A stretch of DNA of 64,000 nucleotides from Ornithinibacillus californiensis (GCF_001038485.1 NZ_LDUE01000012.1:1-64000); one strand, 5' to 3'. Shown: positions 52,190 through 63,918, counted from the first letter of the stretch. Numbers and translations are program-made. Notes: generated by a model not told the origin, from the letters alone.

Positions 52190-53590
52190 TTAGCCCCTCT
52201 TCCAACGAACTCCTTGTGGTGTATCCTCTAAGATAATATTTTGTTCCTTCAACAAATCACGAATCTCATCCGCTCGAGCAAAATTACGCATCTTTCTTGC
52301 TTCATTTCTTTCCTCGATTAATGCTTCAATCTCATCATCTAACAAGGAATTCTCAGTAGATATAGTAACCCCAAGAACATCTAAAAATGCTAGCATCATT
52401 TGTTGAAAATGATTGATTACTTGTTCGGAAGTATGATCTTGATTTAAATACACATTTGCCTCTTTTGTAAGATCAAACAATACAGAAACCGCATTGGCTG
52501 TATTAAAATCATCGTCCATTTCCGCTTCAAAGCGTTCTTTAAAATCATCCACCTTTGCCAACCATTCTTGTTCATTACGATCAAGATTCGTACTGGATGA
52601 TTTACGGTGTTCTAGATTCTGATAGGCAGTTAATACTCGTTCCAAACTATTTTTAGCTGATTCCAATAATTCCTCCGAGAAATTAATCGGATTACGATAA
52701 TGAACACTTAACATGAAGAAGCGAATAACATTTGGGTCATGCTTCGCCAGTAAATCCCTTGTTAATACAAAGTTTCCTAGTGATTTAGACATTTTTTCAT
52801 TATCAATGTTAATATACCCATTATGCATCCAATAGTTAGCAAAAGTTTTTCCGTTATTTGCTTCTGACTGAGCAATTTCATTTTCATGATGTGGGAATGT
52901 TAGGTCCTGTCCCCCAGCATGGATATCGATCGTCTCGCCTAAGTATTTTTTAGCCATAGCCGAGCACTCAATATGCCAACCTGGACGTCCTTTACCCCAT
53001 GGAGAATCCCAAGAAACTTCCCCTTCTTTCGCTGCCTTCCACAATGCAAAATCAAGTGGATCATCTTTTTTCTCTCCAATTTGAATTCTAGCTCCAGATC
53101 TAAGTTCATCAATCGATTGATGGGAAAGCTTACCATATCCTTCAAAAGCTCTTGGCTTAAAGTAAACATCACCTTCTGCTTCATAGGCATAGCCTTTATC
53201 TACCAAGCTCTTAATAAATGCAATAATATCTTGCATCGTATCCGTAACCCTCGGATTATAGGTTGCTTTTTTCACACCTAATTTATTAACGTCTTCTAAA
53301 TAAGCATCAATAAACTTATTCGATACAGCAAAAACATCTTCCCCTAATTCATTCGCCTTCTTAATGATCTTATCATCGACGTCTGTAAAGTTTAGCACGT
53401 AGTCCACATGATAGCCTTTATACTCTAAATATCTTCTAACCGTATCAAAAACAATGGCTGGACGTGCATTACCGATATGAATATAGTTATATACGGTAGG
53501 ACCGCAGACATACATACGAACTTTACCATCCTCTATTGGCTTAAACGCTTGCTTTTCTCTTGTTATCGTATTGTAAATTGAAATCGACAT
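52190..53590 (-). CDS. cysS: cysteinyl-tRNA synthetase
   Basis: A 466-residue class I synthetase: [12 protein letters not shown] (HIGH motif), KMSKSLGNF, and zinc ligands including CGPTVYNY and HIECSAM. It lies 3 bp behind cysE in a Cys T-box-controlled operon. Confidence 0.98.
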   Translation of the reverse strand: MSISIYNTITREKQAFKPIEDGKVRMYVCGPTVYNYIHIGNARPAIVFDTVRRYLEYKGYHVDYVLNFTDVDDKIIKKANELGEDVFAVSNKFIDAYLEDVNKLGVKKATYNPRVTDTMQDIIAFIKSLVDKGYAYEAEGDVYFKPRAFEGYGKLSHQSIDELRSGARIQIGEKKDDPLDFALWKAAKEGEVSWDSPWGKGRPGWHIECSAMAKKYLGETIDIHAGGQDLTFPHHENEIAQSEANNGKTFANYWMHNGYINIDNEKMSKSLGNFVLTRDLLAKHDPNVIRFFMLSVHYRNPINFSEELLESAKNSLERVLTAYQNLEHRKSSSTNLDRNEQEWLAKVDDFKERFEAEMDDDFNTANAVSVLFDLTKEANVYLNQDHTSEQVINHFQQMMLAFLDVLGVTISTENSLLDDEIEALIEERNEARKMRNFARADEIRDLLKEQNIILEDTPQGVRWKRG

Positions 53591-53593
53591 AGA

Positions 53594-54241
53594 TTATTTC
53601 CCTTCCTTCAACTTTTCAATTTCAGCTTTAAGCATATTAATTTCCCTTTGTAGCGCAGAACATTTTTCTTCCACTGGATCAGGAAGTTTATGATGGTCCA
53701 AATCTCTTCTTATCTTTTTCCCATCTTGAATGACGACCTTACCAGGGATACCAACTACGGTTGAATTATCAGGCACATCCTTAAGTACAACGGAACCTGC
53801 CCCTATTTTGGCATTTTCGCCAATGGTTATCGAGCCTAATACTTTCGCTCCAGAAGCGATCAGTGCATTATCTTTAATCGTCGGATGTCGTTTCCCTTTT
53901 TCTTTCCCTGTTCCACCTAACGTTACACCTTGGAAAATGGTTACATTATCCCCGATTTCGCAAGTTTCCCCAATGACTACTCCCATACCATGGTCGATAA
54001 ATAAGCGGCGGCCGATTCTTGCCCCGGGATGTATTTCAATACCTGTGAAAAAGCGGCTAATTTGTGATATAGAGCGGGCAATAAAGAATAGCTTTCGTTT
54101 GTAAAATGCATGTGCTATACGGTGGTACCAGACAGCGTGTAATCCTGAATAGGTTAGAAATACTTCAAAATACGTTCGGGCTGCAGGGTCTTGTTCGAAA
54201 ACAACATCCATATCATCCTTCATTCGCTTGAAAATCCCCAT
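53594..54241 (-). CDS. cysE: serine O-acetyltransferase
   Basis: A 215-residue CysE: N-terminal helical domain and left-handed beta-helix hexapeptide repeats ([45 protein letters not shown]). It makes O-acetylserine for cysteine synthesis. The ATG at 54241 follows GAGGAGG by 7 nt; a TTG at 54247 is unlikely. It is the first gene behind the T-box. Confidence 0.96.
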   Translation of the reverse strand: MGIFKRMKDDMDVVFEQDPAARTYFEVFLTYSGLHAVWYHRIAHAFYKRKLFFIARSISQISRFFTGIEIHPGARIGRRLFIDHGMGVVIGETCEIGDNVTIFQGVTLGGTGKEKGKRHPTIKDNALIASGAKVLGSITIGENAKIGAGSVVLKDVPDNSTVVGIPGKVVIQDGKKIRRDLDHHKLPDPVEEKCSALQREINMLKAEIEKLKEGK

Positions 54242-54275
54242 TAACAATCCTCCTCTATATTGTTCTCAAAAAGTC

Positions 54276-54520
54276 AGAAAAAGCGCCCCTGTGTTAGATA
54301 ACACAGAGACGCTTTTTGGCGCGGTTCCACTCTGTTTGGAGGTAAATTCCTCCCAACTTATGCTCTAATAACGGTAGAGTACCGCCGTTATGTACTAAAG
54401 TTTTCCATAACGGACTCAAAGGGGCACTTCATAGTAAGTGGTTAAAATCACTTCCAGCCTAGGTGATTTTCTCTGTGTAACGGGCTTGCTATTACTTTCC
54501 CTTATCAACGTTCTTTATTT
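54276..54520 (-). promoter_or_regulatory. cysteine T-box riboswitch
   Basis: Leader of cysE-cysS. The T-box sequence TGGAACCGCG (minus strand, 54320-54329) sits in the antiterminator. In the stem I specifier loop, GAAG-TGC-CCC offers TGC (54424-54426) as the cysteine specifier codon. Uncharged tRNA-Cys should stabilise the antiterminator. Confidence 0.9.
54278..54317 (-). terminator. T-box-controlled terminator
   Basis: Minus strand AAAAAGCG...CGCTTTTT with inner CTGTGTTA/TAACACAG pairing, competing with the antiterminator that contains TGGAACCGCG. Confidence 0.9.
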
Positions 54521-54598
54521 ATTGTATTAATACTATATTATAGTTTGGGTGAAATGTGAATTAGATCGCTCATATTATTTTATCTTTGTACCGAACCC

Positions 54599-54780
54599 GC
54601 GGCTGGAATACACTGCGCTTTCCGCGAGCGGCTGGTGAGCCAGGCTACTACTTGAGTAATCTTCTCCGCTGCCTTGCACCGAGGAAGCCTACTCCGAAGC
54701 GTTACTAGCAGACGCAGGTGCATCACCGGGGTCTCACCTAAGCCTATCCTCCCACTGGAGTCTCCGTATATTCGGACCGC
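54599..54780 (+). repeat. dispersed hairpin repeat, copy 6 (class II)
   Basis: A 182-bp element. The arms GCGGCTGGAATACAC / GTATATTCGGACCGC are only partly complementary, with three central mismatches, unlike the perfect arms of copies 3, 4, 5 and 7. The cassette holds GCCTTGCACCGAGGAAGC and GCAGACGCAGGTGCAT as in copy 3. It lies between gltX and the cysE T-box. Confidence 0.9.
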
Positions 54781-54850
54781 TCAGAGCAATCTTCTTATTT
54801 TACGCCCGAGCTATTACACATAACTAGTAATCCGCTAAAAATCGAATTAC

Positions 54851-56320
54851 TTAAGCTCCTAATTCTCTTAATAATTTATCTAGGCGTTCTACGATTACTT
54901 CTTTTCCTAGTAGTTCGATTGCTAGTGGTAGTTCTGGGCCGTGGGTTTGGCCGGTTGTTGCTACTCGGATTGGCATGAATAGTTTTTTGCCGCGGTGTCC
55001 GGTTTCTTTTTGGGTCGCTTTTATTTGTGCTTTTATGGTATCTTTATCGAATTCTTCTAGGTGAATTAGTTTATCGGTGAATACTTGTAGTACTTCTGGA
55101 ACTTGTTCTTCTGCTAGAACAGCTTTAGCTTCTTCATCTAGCTGAATTTCTTTATTAAAGAATAAGTCTGTTAGTTCTACGATTTCTTGACCATATCGTA
55201 ATTGCTCATGATATAATCCAATTACTTTTTCTGCCCATTCTTTTGTATCTGCATCCATGTCAGCTGGTAGTCTACCTGCTTCAATTAAATGTGGCATTGC
55301 TAAGTCGATTACTTTATCTAGTTCTGAAGCTTTAATGTATTCTCCGTTCATCCACTTCAATTTTTGCATATCGAAAATAGCTGGTGATGTAGATAGTCTT
55401 TCTGGATCGAAAATCTCAATTAGCTTGTCTTTCGTAAAGATTTCTTCTTCCCCAACTGGAGACCATCCAAGCAATGAAATGAAGTTGAATAACGCTTCTG
55501 GTAAGTAACCAAGATTCTTGTACTGCTCGATAAACTGAAGAATATGTTGATCACGCTTACTTAGTTTTTTACGATCTTCATTTAGAATTAATGTCATATG
55601 TCCAAATGATGGTGCTTCCCATCCAAATGCTTCATATACCATTAACTGTTTTGGTGTATTAGAGATATGCTCTTCTCCGCGAAGGACATGTGTAATACCC
55701 ATTAAATGGTCGTCAATAGCAACAGCGAAATTATAGGTTGGTACACCATTTCGCTTCACCATTACCCAATCACCAAAGTCACTAGATTCAAATTTTATTG
55801 TGTCACGCACCATATCTTCAAATGAATAGGTTACATTATCTGGTACACGGAAACGAATGCTTGGTTTTCTACCTTCCGCTTCAAATGCAGCTATTTGCTC
55901 AGGCGTTAAATCACGATGTTTCCCTGAATATCTAGGTGGTTGAGAATTAGCAATTTGCTCCTCACGTTCTTGTTCTAGTTCTTCTTCGGTCATATAACAC
56001 TTATAAGCTAAACCTTTATCTAGTAATTCATTAACATATTTATTATAAATATCTAGACGCTCCATTTGGCGGTATGGTCCGTAGTTACCACCAACGTCAG
56101 CACCTTCATCCCATTCTACTCCAAGCCACTTAAGGAACATAAGTTGGCTCTCTTCTCCGCCTTCAACATTACGCTTATCATCTGTATCTTCAATACGAAT
56201 GATGAACTTTCCATCAAAATGCTTTGCATATAGATAGTTAAATAAAGCGGTACGAGCATTACCAATATGTAAATGTCCAGTTGGACTTGGTGCATATCTC
56301 ACACGAACTTCTTTTGTCAT
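54851..56320 (-). CDS. gltX: glutamyl-tRNA synthetase
   Basis: A 489-residue class I synthetase: [13 protein letters not shown] (HIGH), KLSKRDQ (KMSKS) and a C-terminal anticodon-binding domain. In bacilli it is non-discriminating and also charges tRNA-Gln, with GatCAB completing the job. It follows yacL; the ispD and ispF genes usually found between them are absent. Confidence 0.98.
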   Translation of the reverse strand: MTKEVRVRYAPSPTGHLHIGNARTALFNYLYAKHFDGKFIIRIEDTDDKRNVEGGEESQLMFLKWLGVEWDEGADVGGNYGPYRQMERLDIYNKYVNELLDKGLAYKCYMTEEELEQEREEQIANSQPPRYSGKHRDLTPEQIAAFEAEGRKPSIRFRVPDNVTYSFEDMVRDTIKFESSDFGDWVMVKRNGVPTYNFAVAIDDHLMGITHVLRGEEHISNTPKQLMVYEAFGWEAPSFGHMTLILNEDRKKLSKRDQHILQFIEQYKNLGYLPEALFNFISLLGWSPVGEEEIFTKDKLIEIFDPERLSTSPAIFDMQKLKWMNGEYIKASELDKVIDLAMPHLIEAGRLPADMDADTKEWAEKVIGLYHEQLRYGQEIVELTDLFFNKEIQLDEEAKAVLAEEQVPEVLQVFTDKLIHLEEFDKDTIKAQIKATQKETGHRGKKLFMPIRVATTGQTHGPELPLAIELLGKEVIVERLDKLLRELGA

Positions 56321-56382
56321 AGTTGGTCTCTTCCTTCTTTTATAAATTTATGTATGTTCATTTCTTATTACATTATAACAAA

Positions 56383-56624
56383 AAGAGGGTGGGACAAAGG
56401 TGTTCTATTCAAGAAAAATCCGAAATATTATGGTAAGTGCATATACCCCGCTCCGGAAATATACTACGCTTTCCGCGGGCGGCTAGTGAGCCTCCTCGCT
56501 CGTTCCGAGCTGTGGGGTCTCACCGATGCCTTTCCTCCCGCAGGAGTCTCCGTATATTTCCGGAGCTAATATTTCGTATCATTCGTCTTTGAATTCAAAC
56601 ATCTAGGTTTTGTCCCAGCCTCTT
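56383..56624 (+). repeat. dispersed hairpin repeat, copy 7 (class I, with outer inverted repeat)
   Basis: The core 56450-56566 (117 bp) has perfect arms GCTCCGGAAATATAC / GTATATTTCCGGAGC and a different tip, CTCGCTCGTTCCGAGC. It is enclosed by an outer inverted repeat: AAGAGGGTGGGACAAAG at 56383-56399 and TTTGTCCCAGCCTCTT, its near-complement, ending at 56624. It fills nearly the whole yacL-gltX gap, where ispD and ispF stand in relatives. Confidence 0.92.
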
Positions 56625-56660
56625 GTATTTATTGTTTCTCCAATATAAGTTATACCTTTT

Positions 56661-57755
56661 TTATAATGCTTTTTCAAGTAATTTTGGCTTTGCGAAAATC
56701 ATTCGTCCAGCAGAGGTTTGTAAAACACTCGTTATAAGTACTTCTATCGTTTTTCCAATATAATTTCTGCCTTCTTCAACGACTATCATTGTGCCATCAT
56801 CTAAATACGCAATTCCTTGATTTTGCTCTTTACCATCCTTAATCACTTGAACCATTAGTTCTTCTCCTGGTAATACGACAGGTTTTACTGCATTCGCAAG
56901 ATCATTAATATTTAGAACGTGCACACCTTGTAAATCACAAACTTTGTTAAGATTAAAATCATTTGTTACCACAATACCATCAATTACTTTGGCTAACTTG
57001 ATTAATTTACTATCTACTTCTTGAATTTCCTCAAAATCGCCTTCATAGATTTCTACTTTAATAGGTAGTTCCTTCTGAATACGATTTAAAACGTCTAAAC
57101 CGCGACGCCCACGATTTCTTTTTAGTACATCAGATGAATCTGCAATATGCTGCAACTCACCTAATACAAATTGGGGGATAATAATCGTTCCCTCTAAAAA
57201 GCTCGTTTGACAAATATCTGCAATACGACCATCAATAATAACACTAGTATCTAGTATCTTTGCTCGAGGTTGAACCGTGTCCGTTGCATCACCATCGGAC
57301 GACCCTCTCTTTTTCTCCTTACGGTTGATACTTAGAAGATTGATTAATTCATCTCTCCTTCTAAATCCAACCTGGAATCCAAAATAGCCTAATAGAATCG
57401 TTACAAACAGCGGTATAACCTTCGAAACAAATTCAATCTCAATTTCTTGAATTGGTAAGTTAATTAAAAATGCAGTTACTAGCCCGATGATTAATCCTAG
57501 ACTTCCAAAAAGTAAATCACCTATAGGTATTTTTACTAATCCTTCTTCTATCCACCTCAAAAAATCTACAATATAATCCGTAACGAGATAGGAAAAAACA
57601 AATAATATAATTGCACCTAATACTGCACCTAAATACGGTGATTCGACCCATGATAGATCGGTAAAATCTAATAGCCTAATAACATATGGTATATATAAAT
57701 ACCCAATGGTACCCCCTGAAATAATAAAGAATAAGTGTACAATCTTTTTCAGCAC
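56661..57755 (-). CDS. yacL: PIN/TRAM-domain membrane protein YacL
   Basis: A 364-residue protein: four membrane helices (about 5-25, 40-65, 85-105, 115-135), a PIN nuclease-like domain (ILDTSVIIDGRIADI with acidic-site Asp; IVVTNDFNLNKVC) and a C-terminal TRAM RNA-binding domain (GEELMVQVIKDGKEQNQGIA). Function is unknown; the domains suggest RNA binding or cleavage at the membrane. The likely start is GTG at 57755 (MLKKIVHLFF), 8 nt after AGGAGG. disA, which usually precedes it, is missing. Confidence 0.92.
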   Translation of the reverse strand: MLKKIVHLFFIISGGTIGYLYIPYVIRLLDFTDLSWVESPYLGAVLGAIILFVFSYLVTDYIVDFLRWIEEGLVKIPIGDLLFGSLGLIIGLVTAFLINLPIQEIEIEFVSKVIPLFVTILLGYFGFQVGFRRRDELINLLSINRKEKKRGSSDGDATDTVQPRAKILDTSVIIDGRIADICQTSFLEGTIIIPQFVLGELQHIADSSDVLKRNRGRRGLDVLNRIQKELPIKVEIYEGDFEEIQEVDSKLIKLAKVIDGIVVTNDFNLNKVCDLQGVHVLNINDLANAVKPVVLPGEELMVQVIKDGKEQNQGIAYLDDGTMIVVEEGRNYIGKTIEVLITSVLQTSAGRMIFAKPKLLEKAL

Positions 57756-57881
57756 CACTGTCACCTCCTAACCATTATTATTGCCTATTAACCTAAAATA
57801 ATAACCATTTTTTACAAATAAGAATAGTACTTCACCATAATAGCATAGCTTTAAAAAACAATCAAACTGGCAAAACCATAA

Positions 57882-57910
57882 ATTTTATCACAGCGTTATT
57901 TATAAGTCAA
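57882..57910 (-). promoter_or_regulatory. yacL promoter
   Basis: Minus strand: -35 TTGACT (57905-57910), 17-bp spacer, -10 TAAAAT (57882-57887). A second pair TTGATT / TATTAT with a 16-bp spacer lies just downstream. In B. subtilis this place is occupied by disA. Confidence 0.7.
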
Positions 57911-57947
57911 TCAAAATTCGACAAAATTCTAGTAATTTTTTAAACTA

Positions 57948-59321
57948 TTATCTTGGCACACCGATATTTAATGCCTCTTGTATACTTTTTACACCAATGA
58001 CTTGAATATCTTTCGGAATCGTCCAGCCCTCTAGATTGTTTTGTGGGCAAATCACTCGTTTGAACCCGAGCTTTGCCGCCTCTTGAACACGCTGTTCAAT
58101 TCTAGAGACACGCCTAATTTCACCTGTTAGTCCCACTTCTCCTATAAAAATATCATCAGGTCTAGTTAAAATATCACGGAAGCTCGATGCAATACTTATT
58201 GCAACAGCTAAATCAATCGCTGGCTCGTCCAGCTTGACCCCACCAGCAACTTTAATATAGGCATCTTGGTTTTGTAGCATTAATCCGACCCGCTTCTCCA
58301 AAACAGCCATCAGTAAGGAAACTCGGTTATGATCTACCCCTGTTGCCATTCTTCTTGGGTTTCCAAAGCTAGATGGAGAGATTAAAGCTTGTATTTCCAC
58401 TAAAACAGGTCTTGTCCCTTCCATTGAGGCAACTACCGTTGAGCCCGCTGCGCCTTGTGAGCGCTCTTCTAAGAAGATCTCGGATGGATTCAGTACTTCT
58501 CTCAAACCCTCTTCCTTCATCTCAAAAATACCCATTTCATTGGTACTACCAAAACGGTTTTTAACACCGCGCAAGATACGATACGTATGATGTCTTTCAC
58601 CTTCAAAATAAAGTACAGTATCTACCATATGTTCTAATAGTCTTGGACCGGCAATAGCACCTTCCTTGGTAACGTGTCCAACAATAAAAATGGGAATGCC
58701 GCTAGTCTTCGCAATACGCATAAGCTCACTTGTACATTCTCTAACTTGTGAAACACTACCAGGTGCACTTGTTACCTCTTCACGATAAATCGTTTGAATA
58801 GAATCGATTATAACTAGTTGAGGCTTTAATTGCTCAATCTGATTCGTAATGGTAAGTAAATTGGTTTCTGCTAGGACATATAATGAATCTGAACTTACCC
58901 CTAATCGATCTGCACGAAGCTTCGTTTGTCTTATAGATTCCTCACCGGATATATATAGTACAGGAAGTTGTTTATTGGCAATTTGGGATGATACTTGCAG
59001 TAAAAGAGTCGATTTCCCAATACCAGGATCCCCACCAATTAGAACTAGTGATCCAGGGACTATTCCTCCACCTAGTACTCGGTCTAATTCGTTTACGTTC
59101 GTCGTTATTCTAGGTTCTTGTCTTGATTCTATTGCGGTTATTTTTTCTGGTTTGCTTCCAGGAGTAGATATTCCACTAAATGTGTGTCTAGCTTGTTTTC
59201 CTGTAATTTCTGTCTCTTCTACAAAGCTATTCCAGTTATTACAGCCTGGACATTTTCCCATCCATTTTGCAGATTCATATCCACATTCTTGGCAGACAAA
59301 TTTTGTTTTTCTTTTTGCCAA
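57948..59321 (-). CDS. radA: DNA repair protein RadA
   Basis: A 457-residue RecA-like helicase/branch-migration protein: zinc finger [19 protein letters not shown]-loop [15 protein letters not shown] motif and a C-terminal Lon-protease-like domain. The start is TTG after AAAGGA. It lies downstream of clpC, separated by a terminator and repeat copy 8. Confidence 0.97.
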   Translation of the reverse strand: MAKRKTKFVCQECGYESAKWMGKCPGCNNWNSFVEETEITGKQARHTFSGISTPGSKPEKITAIESRQEPRITTNVNELDRVLGGGIVPGSLVLIGGDPGIGKSTLLLQVSSQIANKQLPVLYISGEESIRQTKLRADRLGVSSDSLYVLAETNLLTITNQIEQLKPQLVIIDSIQTIYREEVTSAPGSVSQVRECTSELMRIAKTSGIPIFIVGHVTKEGAIAGPRLLEHMVDTVLYFEGERHHTYRILRGVKNRFGSTNEMGIFEMKEEGLREVLNPSEIFLEERSQGAAGSTVVASMEGTRPVLVEIQALISPSSFGNPRRMATGVDHNRVSLLMAVLEKRVGLMLQNQDAYIKVAGGVKLDEPAIDLAVAISIASSFRDILTRPDDIFIGEVGLTGEIRRVSRIEQRVQEAAKLGFKRVICPQNNLEGWTIPKDIQVIGVKSIQEALNIGVPR

Positions 59322-59466
59322 TGATCTCAGTCCTTTCGGATATCTCTATTATATACGTACAAGCTGTTCCTATGGTTACAGTAATCTATCAATTTAGTTT
59401 AATTTTTCCTAAAGTTTGCCACATATTGGACAATAATTGTTTATGTTTAGTTGTTGATCGGTGTCC

Positions 59467-59708
59467 GCAGCCAGTATACACTTCGCTTTCACTTCCAGCA
59501 CAGGGGCGACATCTGCTCGAAAAAAACCATCGCAGTGTCTACCTTGCCGCCGGGCGGCTGGTAAGCCAGGCAACTACTTGAATAAGCTTCCTTGCTGCCT
59601 TGCACCGAGGAAGCCTACTTCGAAGTGATGCTAGTAGACGCAGGTGCATCACCGGGGTCTTATACCTAGGCCTGTCCTCCCGCTGGAGTCTTCGTTTATA
59701 CTGGCTGC
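59467..59708 (+). repeat. dispersed hairpin repeat, copy 8 (class II, enlarged)
   Basis: A 242-bp element with arms GCAGCCAGTATACAC / GTTTATACTGGCTGC (one mismatch). It carries the class II cassette (GCCTTGCACCGAGGAAGC, GTAGACGCAGGTGCAT). About 60 bp of unrelated sequence (about 59491-59549) is inserted in the left arm between CTTCGCTTTC and CGGGCGGCTGG. It lies between clpC and radA; 59322-59466 and 59709-59815 show no gene. Confidence 0.88.
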
Positions 59709-59815
59709 TCAGAGGATTTACCTTATGCAAACTTCCTCTCTAGAAGTGCTGCGGACTAGGTAGCCCAGCCCTTATTATATATTTTGCATCATAACACAAA
59801 ATTCCATGGTAGAAA

Positions 59816-59846
59816 AAAACTAGAAGGTAAAAAACCTTCTAGTTTT
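59816..59846 (-). terminator. terminator after clpC
   Basis: AAAACTAGAAGG / CCTTCTAGTTTT perfect 12-bp stem, 7-nt loop, followed on the minus strand by a T-run. Confidence 0.9.
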
Positions 59847-59868
59847 AACATGAGATTATGATGAATTG

Positions 59869-62295
59869 TTACGGTAAAATAATGAATTCGCCTTTGTTAT
59901 TTAGGCCGATTTTTACTTTTTCACCAATTTTAATGGTTCCTTTTAGCAGTTCTTCTGATAATAGGTCTTCGATGTTCTTTTGGATGGATCGGCGTAATGG
60001 TCTTGCTCCGTATTCTGGGTCAAATCCTTCATTAGCAATCTTCTCTACTGCTTTATCTGTCAGGCTGAAATCAATTTCTTGTTCCCTTAAGCGTTTTTGA
60101 ACGTCTTTTATCATTAGCGTGACGATATACTTCATGTGTTTTTTCTCTAGAGAATGGAACACAATGGTTTCATCAATTCGGTTTAGGAACTCAGGACGGA
60201 AGGCTTTTTTCAGTTCATCCATTACTTTTGATTTCATATTGTCATAGTCCTTGTTTTCATCACCTAAGTTGAAGCCTACAAATTTATTACGCTTTAACTC
60301 ACTTGCTCCAACATTCGATGTCATGATTACAACCGTATTTCGGAAATCTACTACACGACCTTTTGAATCTGTTAGGCGTCCATCTTCTAGTACTTGTAAT
60401 AGAATGTTAAATACTTCCGGATGAGCTTTTTCAATTTCATCTAATAAGACAACGGAGTATGGTTTTCTACGTACTTTTTCTGTTAATTGGCCACCTTCTT
60501 CATAGCCAACATATCCAGGAGGTGAACCGACTAGGCGAGAAGTAGAGTGTTTCTCCATATACTCAGACATATCAATTCGAATCATTGCATCTTCATCGGC
60601 AAACATTGCTTCAGCAAGTGCTCGTGCTAACTCTGTTTTACCTACCCCTGTTGGTCCTAAGAAGATAAAGGAGCCAATTGGTCGTTTCGGATCCTTAAGA
60701 CCCGCACGCGCTCTTCTAATCGCTTTAGAAACAGCTTTAACCGCTTCTTCTTGCCCGATTACACGATCATGTAAAACTTCCTCTAAGTTAAGAAGACGTT
60801 CACTTTCATCCTTTGTTAACTTGGAAACTGGTACACCAGTCCAAATAGAAACAATGCTTGCGATGTCTTCAACCGTTACTTGGGAATCTTCTTGTCCTTG
60901 TTTTTCTTTCCATTCATTCTTTGTCGTTTCTAATTCTTCACGTAGGCGCTGTTCCGAATCTCTCAATGATGCCGCCTTCTCAAACTCTTGGCTTTGAACA
61001 GCAGCATCTTTTTCTTTACGTACTTCTTCAAGCTTTTGCTCTAAGTCCTTTAAATTAGGTGGAATTGTATACGAACGTAATCGTACCTTGGATCCCGCTT
61101 CATCAATTAAATCAATTGCTTTGTCTGGTAGGAAACGGTCTGTAATGTAGCGATCTGATAATTTAGCAGCTGCATCAATCGCCTCATCTGTAATCGTTAC
61201 ACGGTGATGCGCTTCATAGCGATCACGTAATCCTTTTAAGATTTGAATCGTTTCATCTAATGTAGGTTCATCCACTTGAATCGGCTGGAAGCGTCTTTCA
61301 AGAGCCGCATCCTTTTCAATATACTTACGATACTCTTCTAAAGTTGTAGCACCGATACATTGTAATTCTCCACGTGCTAAGGATGGTTTTAGAATGTTAG
61401 ATGCGTCAATTGCACCTTCTGCTCCACCAGCACCAATTAACGTATGCAACTCATCAATAAAGATAATGATATTGCCTGCTTGGCGAATTTCTTCCATAAC
61501 CTTCTTCAAGCGATCTTCAAACTCACCGCGATATTTTGTACCTGCGACAACCGTACCCATATCAAGTGTCATTACTCGCTTGTCACGTAATGTTTCTGGT
61601 ACTTCATTATTAATAATTTGTTGTGCTAAGCCCTCAGCAACGGCTGTTTTACCAACACCTGGCTCTCCAATAAGTACTGGGTTATTTTTCGTACGGCGAC
61701 TCAACACTTGAATAACACGTTCTATTTCTTTACTTCTTCCAATAACCGGGTCAATGTTGCCTTCTTTGGCGCTTGCAGTTAAATCACGGGCAAGGGAATC
61801 CAAAGTCGGTGTATTAGCGCTCGTTGCCTGGCCACGTCCTTGTCTACCTGCCTGAGACTCATTACTACCTAACAGCTGTAGTACCTGTTGTCTGGCCTTA
61901 TTTAAACTAACACCTAAGTTATTTAAAACTCGAGCGGCAACTCCTTCACCTTCTCGAATTAAACCAAGCAAAATATGCTCTGTTCCCACATAGGAATGAC
62001 CTAGTTTACGAGCTTCATCCTGCGATAGTTCTACTACCTTTTTGGCTCTTGGGGTATAGTGAATGGTTTGCATTGGCTGCTTCCCAGTTCCAATTAGTTT
62101 CTCAACTTCTTCTTGGATTTTGGATACTTCTAACCCAAGAGATTCTAACGCTTTTGCAGCTATTCCTTCCCCTTCGCGTACTAATCCAAGTAAGATATGC
62201 TCCGTACCTATATTGTTATGCCCTAGACGTACGGCTTCTTCTTGTGATAGGGCTAATACTTTTTGTGCTCTTTCAGTAAAACGTCCAAACATCAT
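59869..62295 (-). CDS. clpC: ClpC AAA+ protease ATPase
   Basis: An 808-residue Hsp100: Clp-N repeats ([16 protein letters not shown], twice), AAA1 ([13 protein letters not shown]), a UVR/M-domain ([18 protein letters not shown]) and AAA2 ([16 protein letters not shown]). With ClpP and adaptors MecA or McsB it degrades regulators and damaged proteins, including arginine-phosphorylated substrates. It is 17 bp behind mcsB in the CtsR-controlled operon. Confidence 0.98.
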   Translation of the reverse strand: MMFGRFTERAQKVLALSQEEAVRLGHNNIGTEHILLGLVREGEGIAAKALESLGLEVSKIQEEVEKLIGTGKQPMQTIHYTPRAKKVVELSQDEARKLGHSYVGTEHILLGLIREGEGVAARVLNNLGVSLNKARQQVLQLLGSNESQAGRQGRGQATSANTPTLDSLARDLTASAKEGNIDPVIGRSKEIERVIQVLSRRTKNNPVLIGEPGVGKTAVAEGLAQQIINNEVPETLRDKRVMTLDMGTVVAGTKYRGEFEDRLKKVMEEIRQAGNIIIFIDELHTLIGAGGAEGAIDASNILKPSLARGELQCIGATTLEEYRKYIEKDAALERRFQPIQVDEPTLDETIQILKGLRDRYEAHHRVTITDEAIDAAAKLSDRYITDRFLPDKAIDLIDEAGSKVRLRSYTIPPNLKDLEQKLEEVRKEKDAAVQSQEFEKAASLRDSEQRLREELETTKNEWKEKQGQEDSQVTVEDIASIVSIWTGVPVSKLTKDESERLLNLEEVLHDRVIGQEEAVKAVSKAIRRARAGLKDPKRPIGSFIFLGPTGVGKTELARALAEAMFADEDAMIRIDMSEYMEKHSTSRLVGSPPGYVGYEEGGQLTEKVRRKPYSVVLLDEIEKAHPEVFNILLQVLEDGRLTDSKGRVVDFRNTVVIMTSNVGASELKRNKFVGFNLGDENKDYDNMKSKVMDELKKAFRPEFLNRIDETIVFHSLEKKHMKYIVTLMIKDVQKRLREQEIDFSLTDKAVEKIANEGFDPEYGARPLRRSIQKNIEDLLSEELLKGTIKIGEKVKIGLNNKGEFIILP

Positions 62296-62312
62296 ATGAG
62301 ATTTCCTCCTAC

Positions 62313-63377
62313 CTATTCCTCAAATTGTAATCGTTCTCGGATTAAAGACGCTCTAAGTATATCTCTCTCTGAAGCACTTAACGTCTTTTTCGCATAATGC
62401 TGCAAAAAACCTGGTTGTGTTAAAACCATTAGCTCATTAAGTATATTACGTGAAATATTTTTAATGATTCCTAAATCTATTCCTAGACGTACATTCGATA
62501 AACATCTTGCGGCTTCCTTTGATTCAATGATTCTACTATATTTCAGTACTCCTAAAGAACGGAAAATACGGTTCTCTAACACGATACCCGATTGCTCTAA
62601 TATTCTAGTTCTAGCCTTCCGCTCGTGTTCGATTAGCTGCTGAACAACACTCTCTAAATCCTCGATAATATGTTCTTCTGCTTTTCCTAGTGTAATCTGG
62701 TTGGAGATTTGAAAAATATTACCTAATGCTTCACTACCTTCACCATAAATACCTCTCACAACTAGTCCTAACTGATTGATAGCTGGCATCATGCGGTTGA
62801 TTTGCTTGGTCATTGCTAGTGCGGGTAAATGCATCATCACAGAGGCTCTCATACCGGTACCTACATTGGTAGGGCAACTTGTTAAAAATCCTCGCGTTTC
62901 ATCAAAAGCATAGTTAACCTTTTCTTCAATCCAATCATCAAATTGTAGCGCCTTATTTAATGCTTTCGTTAATTGTAAGCCTGGGAAGTATATTTGAATA
63001 CGGATATGATCCTCTTCGTTGATCATAACGGATACTTGTTCATTACCAGATATGAGGGCAGCTGCTGCTCCTTCTTTCTTCGCTAACAACGGACTAATAA
63101 GGTGCTTCTCTACGAGTACACTTTTTTCAATCGCTGTTAAATCACGAATAGAAATAAATTCAAAGCTTTTATATTCCTCAAATGAAGTATGTTCATACTC
63201 ATGCTGGAAGAACTTTCGAATTTGCTCCAAATCCTTCTGATCTGCAATGATAGGAAATGGCATATCGGCAAAGTTCCTTGCTAAACGGATGCGACTACTT
63301 AGAACAATATCATGATCTGGACCTTGTTCACGCATCCATGGGCTAATCGCCTCATTCATGAAATGTTGAAGTGTCAC
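62313..63377 (-). CDS. mcsB: protein-arginine kinase McsB
   Basis: A 354-residue phosphagen-kinase-fold protein ([40 protein letters not shown]). It phosphorylates arginines to mark proteins for ClpCP and inactivates CtsR. The start is GTG at 63377 (GTG ACA CTT CAA CAT) after AGAGGG, overlapping mcsA by 26 bp; a longer frame lies within mcsA. Confidence 0.96.
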   Translation of the reverse strand: MTLQHFMNEAISPWMREQGPDHDIVLSSRIRLARNFADMPFPIIADQKDLEQIRKFFQHEYEHTSFEEYKSFEFISIRDLTAIEKSVLVEKHLISPLLAKKEGAAAALISGNEQVSVMINEEDHIRIQIYFPGLQLTKALNKALQFDDWIEEKVNYAFDETRGFLTSCPTNVGTGMRASVMMHLPALAMTKQINRMMPAINQLGLVVRGIYGEGSEALGNIFQISNQITLGKAEEHIIEDLESVVQQLIEHERKARTRILEQSGIVLENRIFRSLGVLKYSRIIESKEAARCLSNVRLGIDLGIIKNISRNILNELMVLTQPGFLQHYAKKTLSASERDILRASLIRERLQFEE

Positions 63378-63918
63378 CTGAATCCCTCTCTTCTTTACGA
63401 TTAATATTCGCTTCCAATTCCTTAATCTTATCCCGAATAACAGCAGCCCGTTCAAACTCTTCATTAATAATCAAATCTTGCAGCTCCTGTTTATAGGTAG
63501 CTAACTGTTTCTTTAAATGCAAATTGCCACCTTTTCGTTTGGGAATTTTACCGCGATGCTCTGTGTTTCCACTGTGAACACGGCGGAAAATCGGATTAAG
63601 ATTAGCAGAGAAAGTATGATAACATTCGCCACACCCGAATTTGCCAATTTGTTTAAACTCCGAAAATGTTAATCCACATTTAGAGCATTGCGTCTCTTTT
63701 CCTTTGTCCAAATGGGTTCCAGCAGATCCTATATTTCCAGATTCAAAGTTAAATAAACCAGTTAATAAATTATGAAGAGAATATCCCTCTTCAGGATATG
63801 TCAGATAACCTTTTTCTTTGGCGCAAGCCTCACAAATTTGTACTTCTGTTTTATGACCATTAATAACCTGTGTATAATGCAAGGTTGCTGGCCGCTGATG
63901 ACATTCTTGGCACTCCAC
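63352..63918 (-). CDS. mcsA: McsA, activator of protein-arginine kinase
   Basis: A 188-residue zinc-finger protein with paired Cys motifs (CQEC, CEAC, CSKC, CGEC) and a C-terminal UVR domain ([21 protein letters not shown]). It activates McsB and modulates CtsR. The start is GTG at 63918 after GGGGGGA, giving [17 protein letters not shown]. Confidence 0.95.
   Translation of the reverse strand: MECQECHQRPATLHYTQVINGHKTEVQICEACAKEKGYLTYPEEGYSLHNLLTGLFNFESGNIGSAGTHLDKGKETQCSKCGLTFSEFKQIGKFGCGECYHTFSANLNPIFRRVHSGNTEHRGKIPKRKGGNLHLKKQLATYKQELQDLIINEEFERAAVIRDKIKELEANINRKEERDSGDTSTFHE

Noticed and set aside
59467-59708. Repeat hairpins as ordinary intrinsic terminators
   Set aside because: The arms are not followed by T-runs, and several copies sit beyond a separate good terminator (for example at 31988 and 59816).
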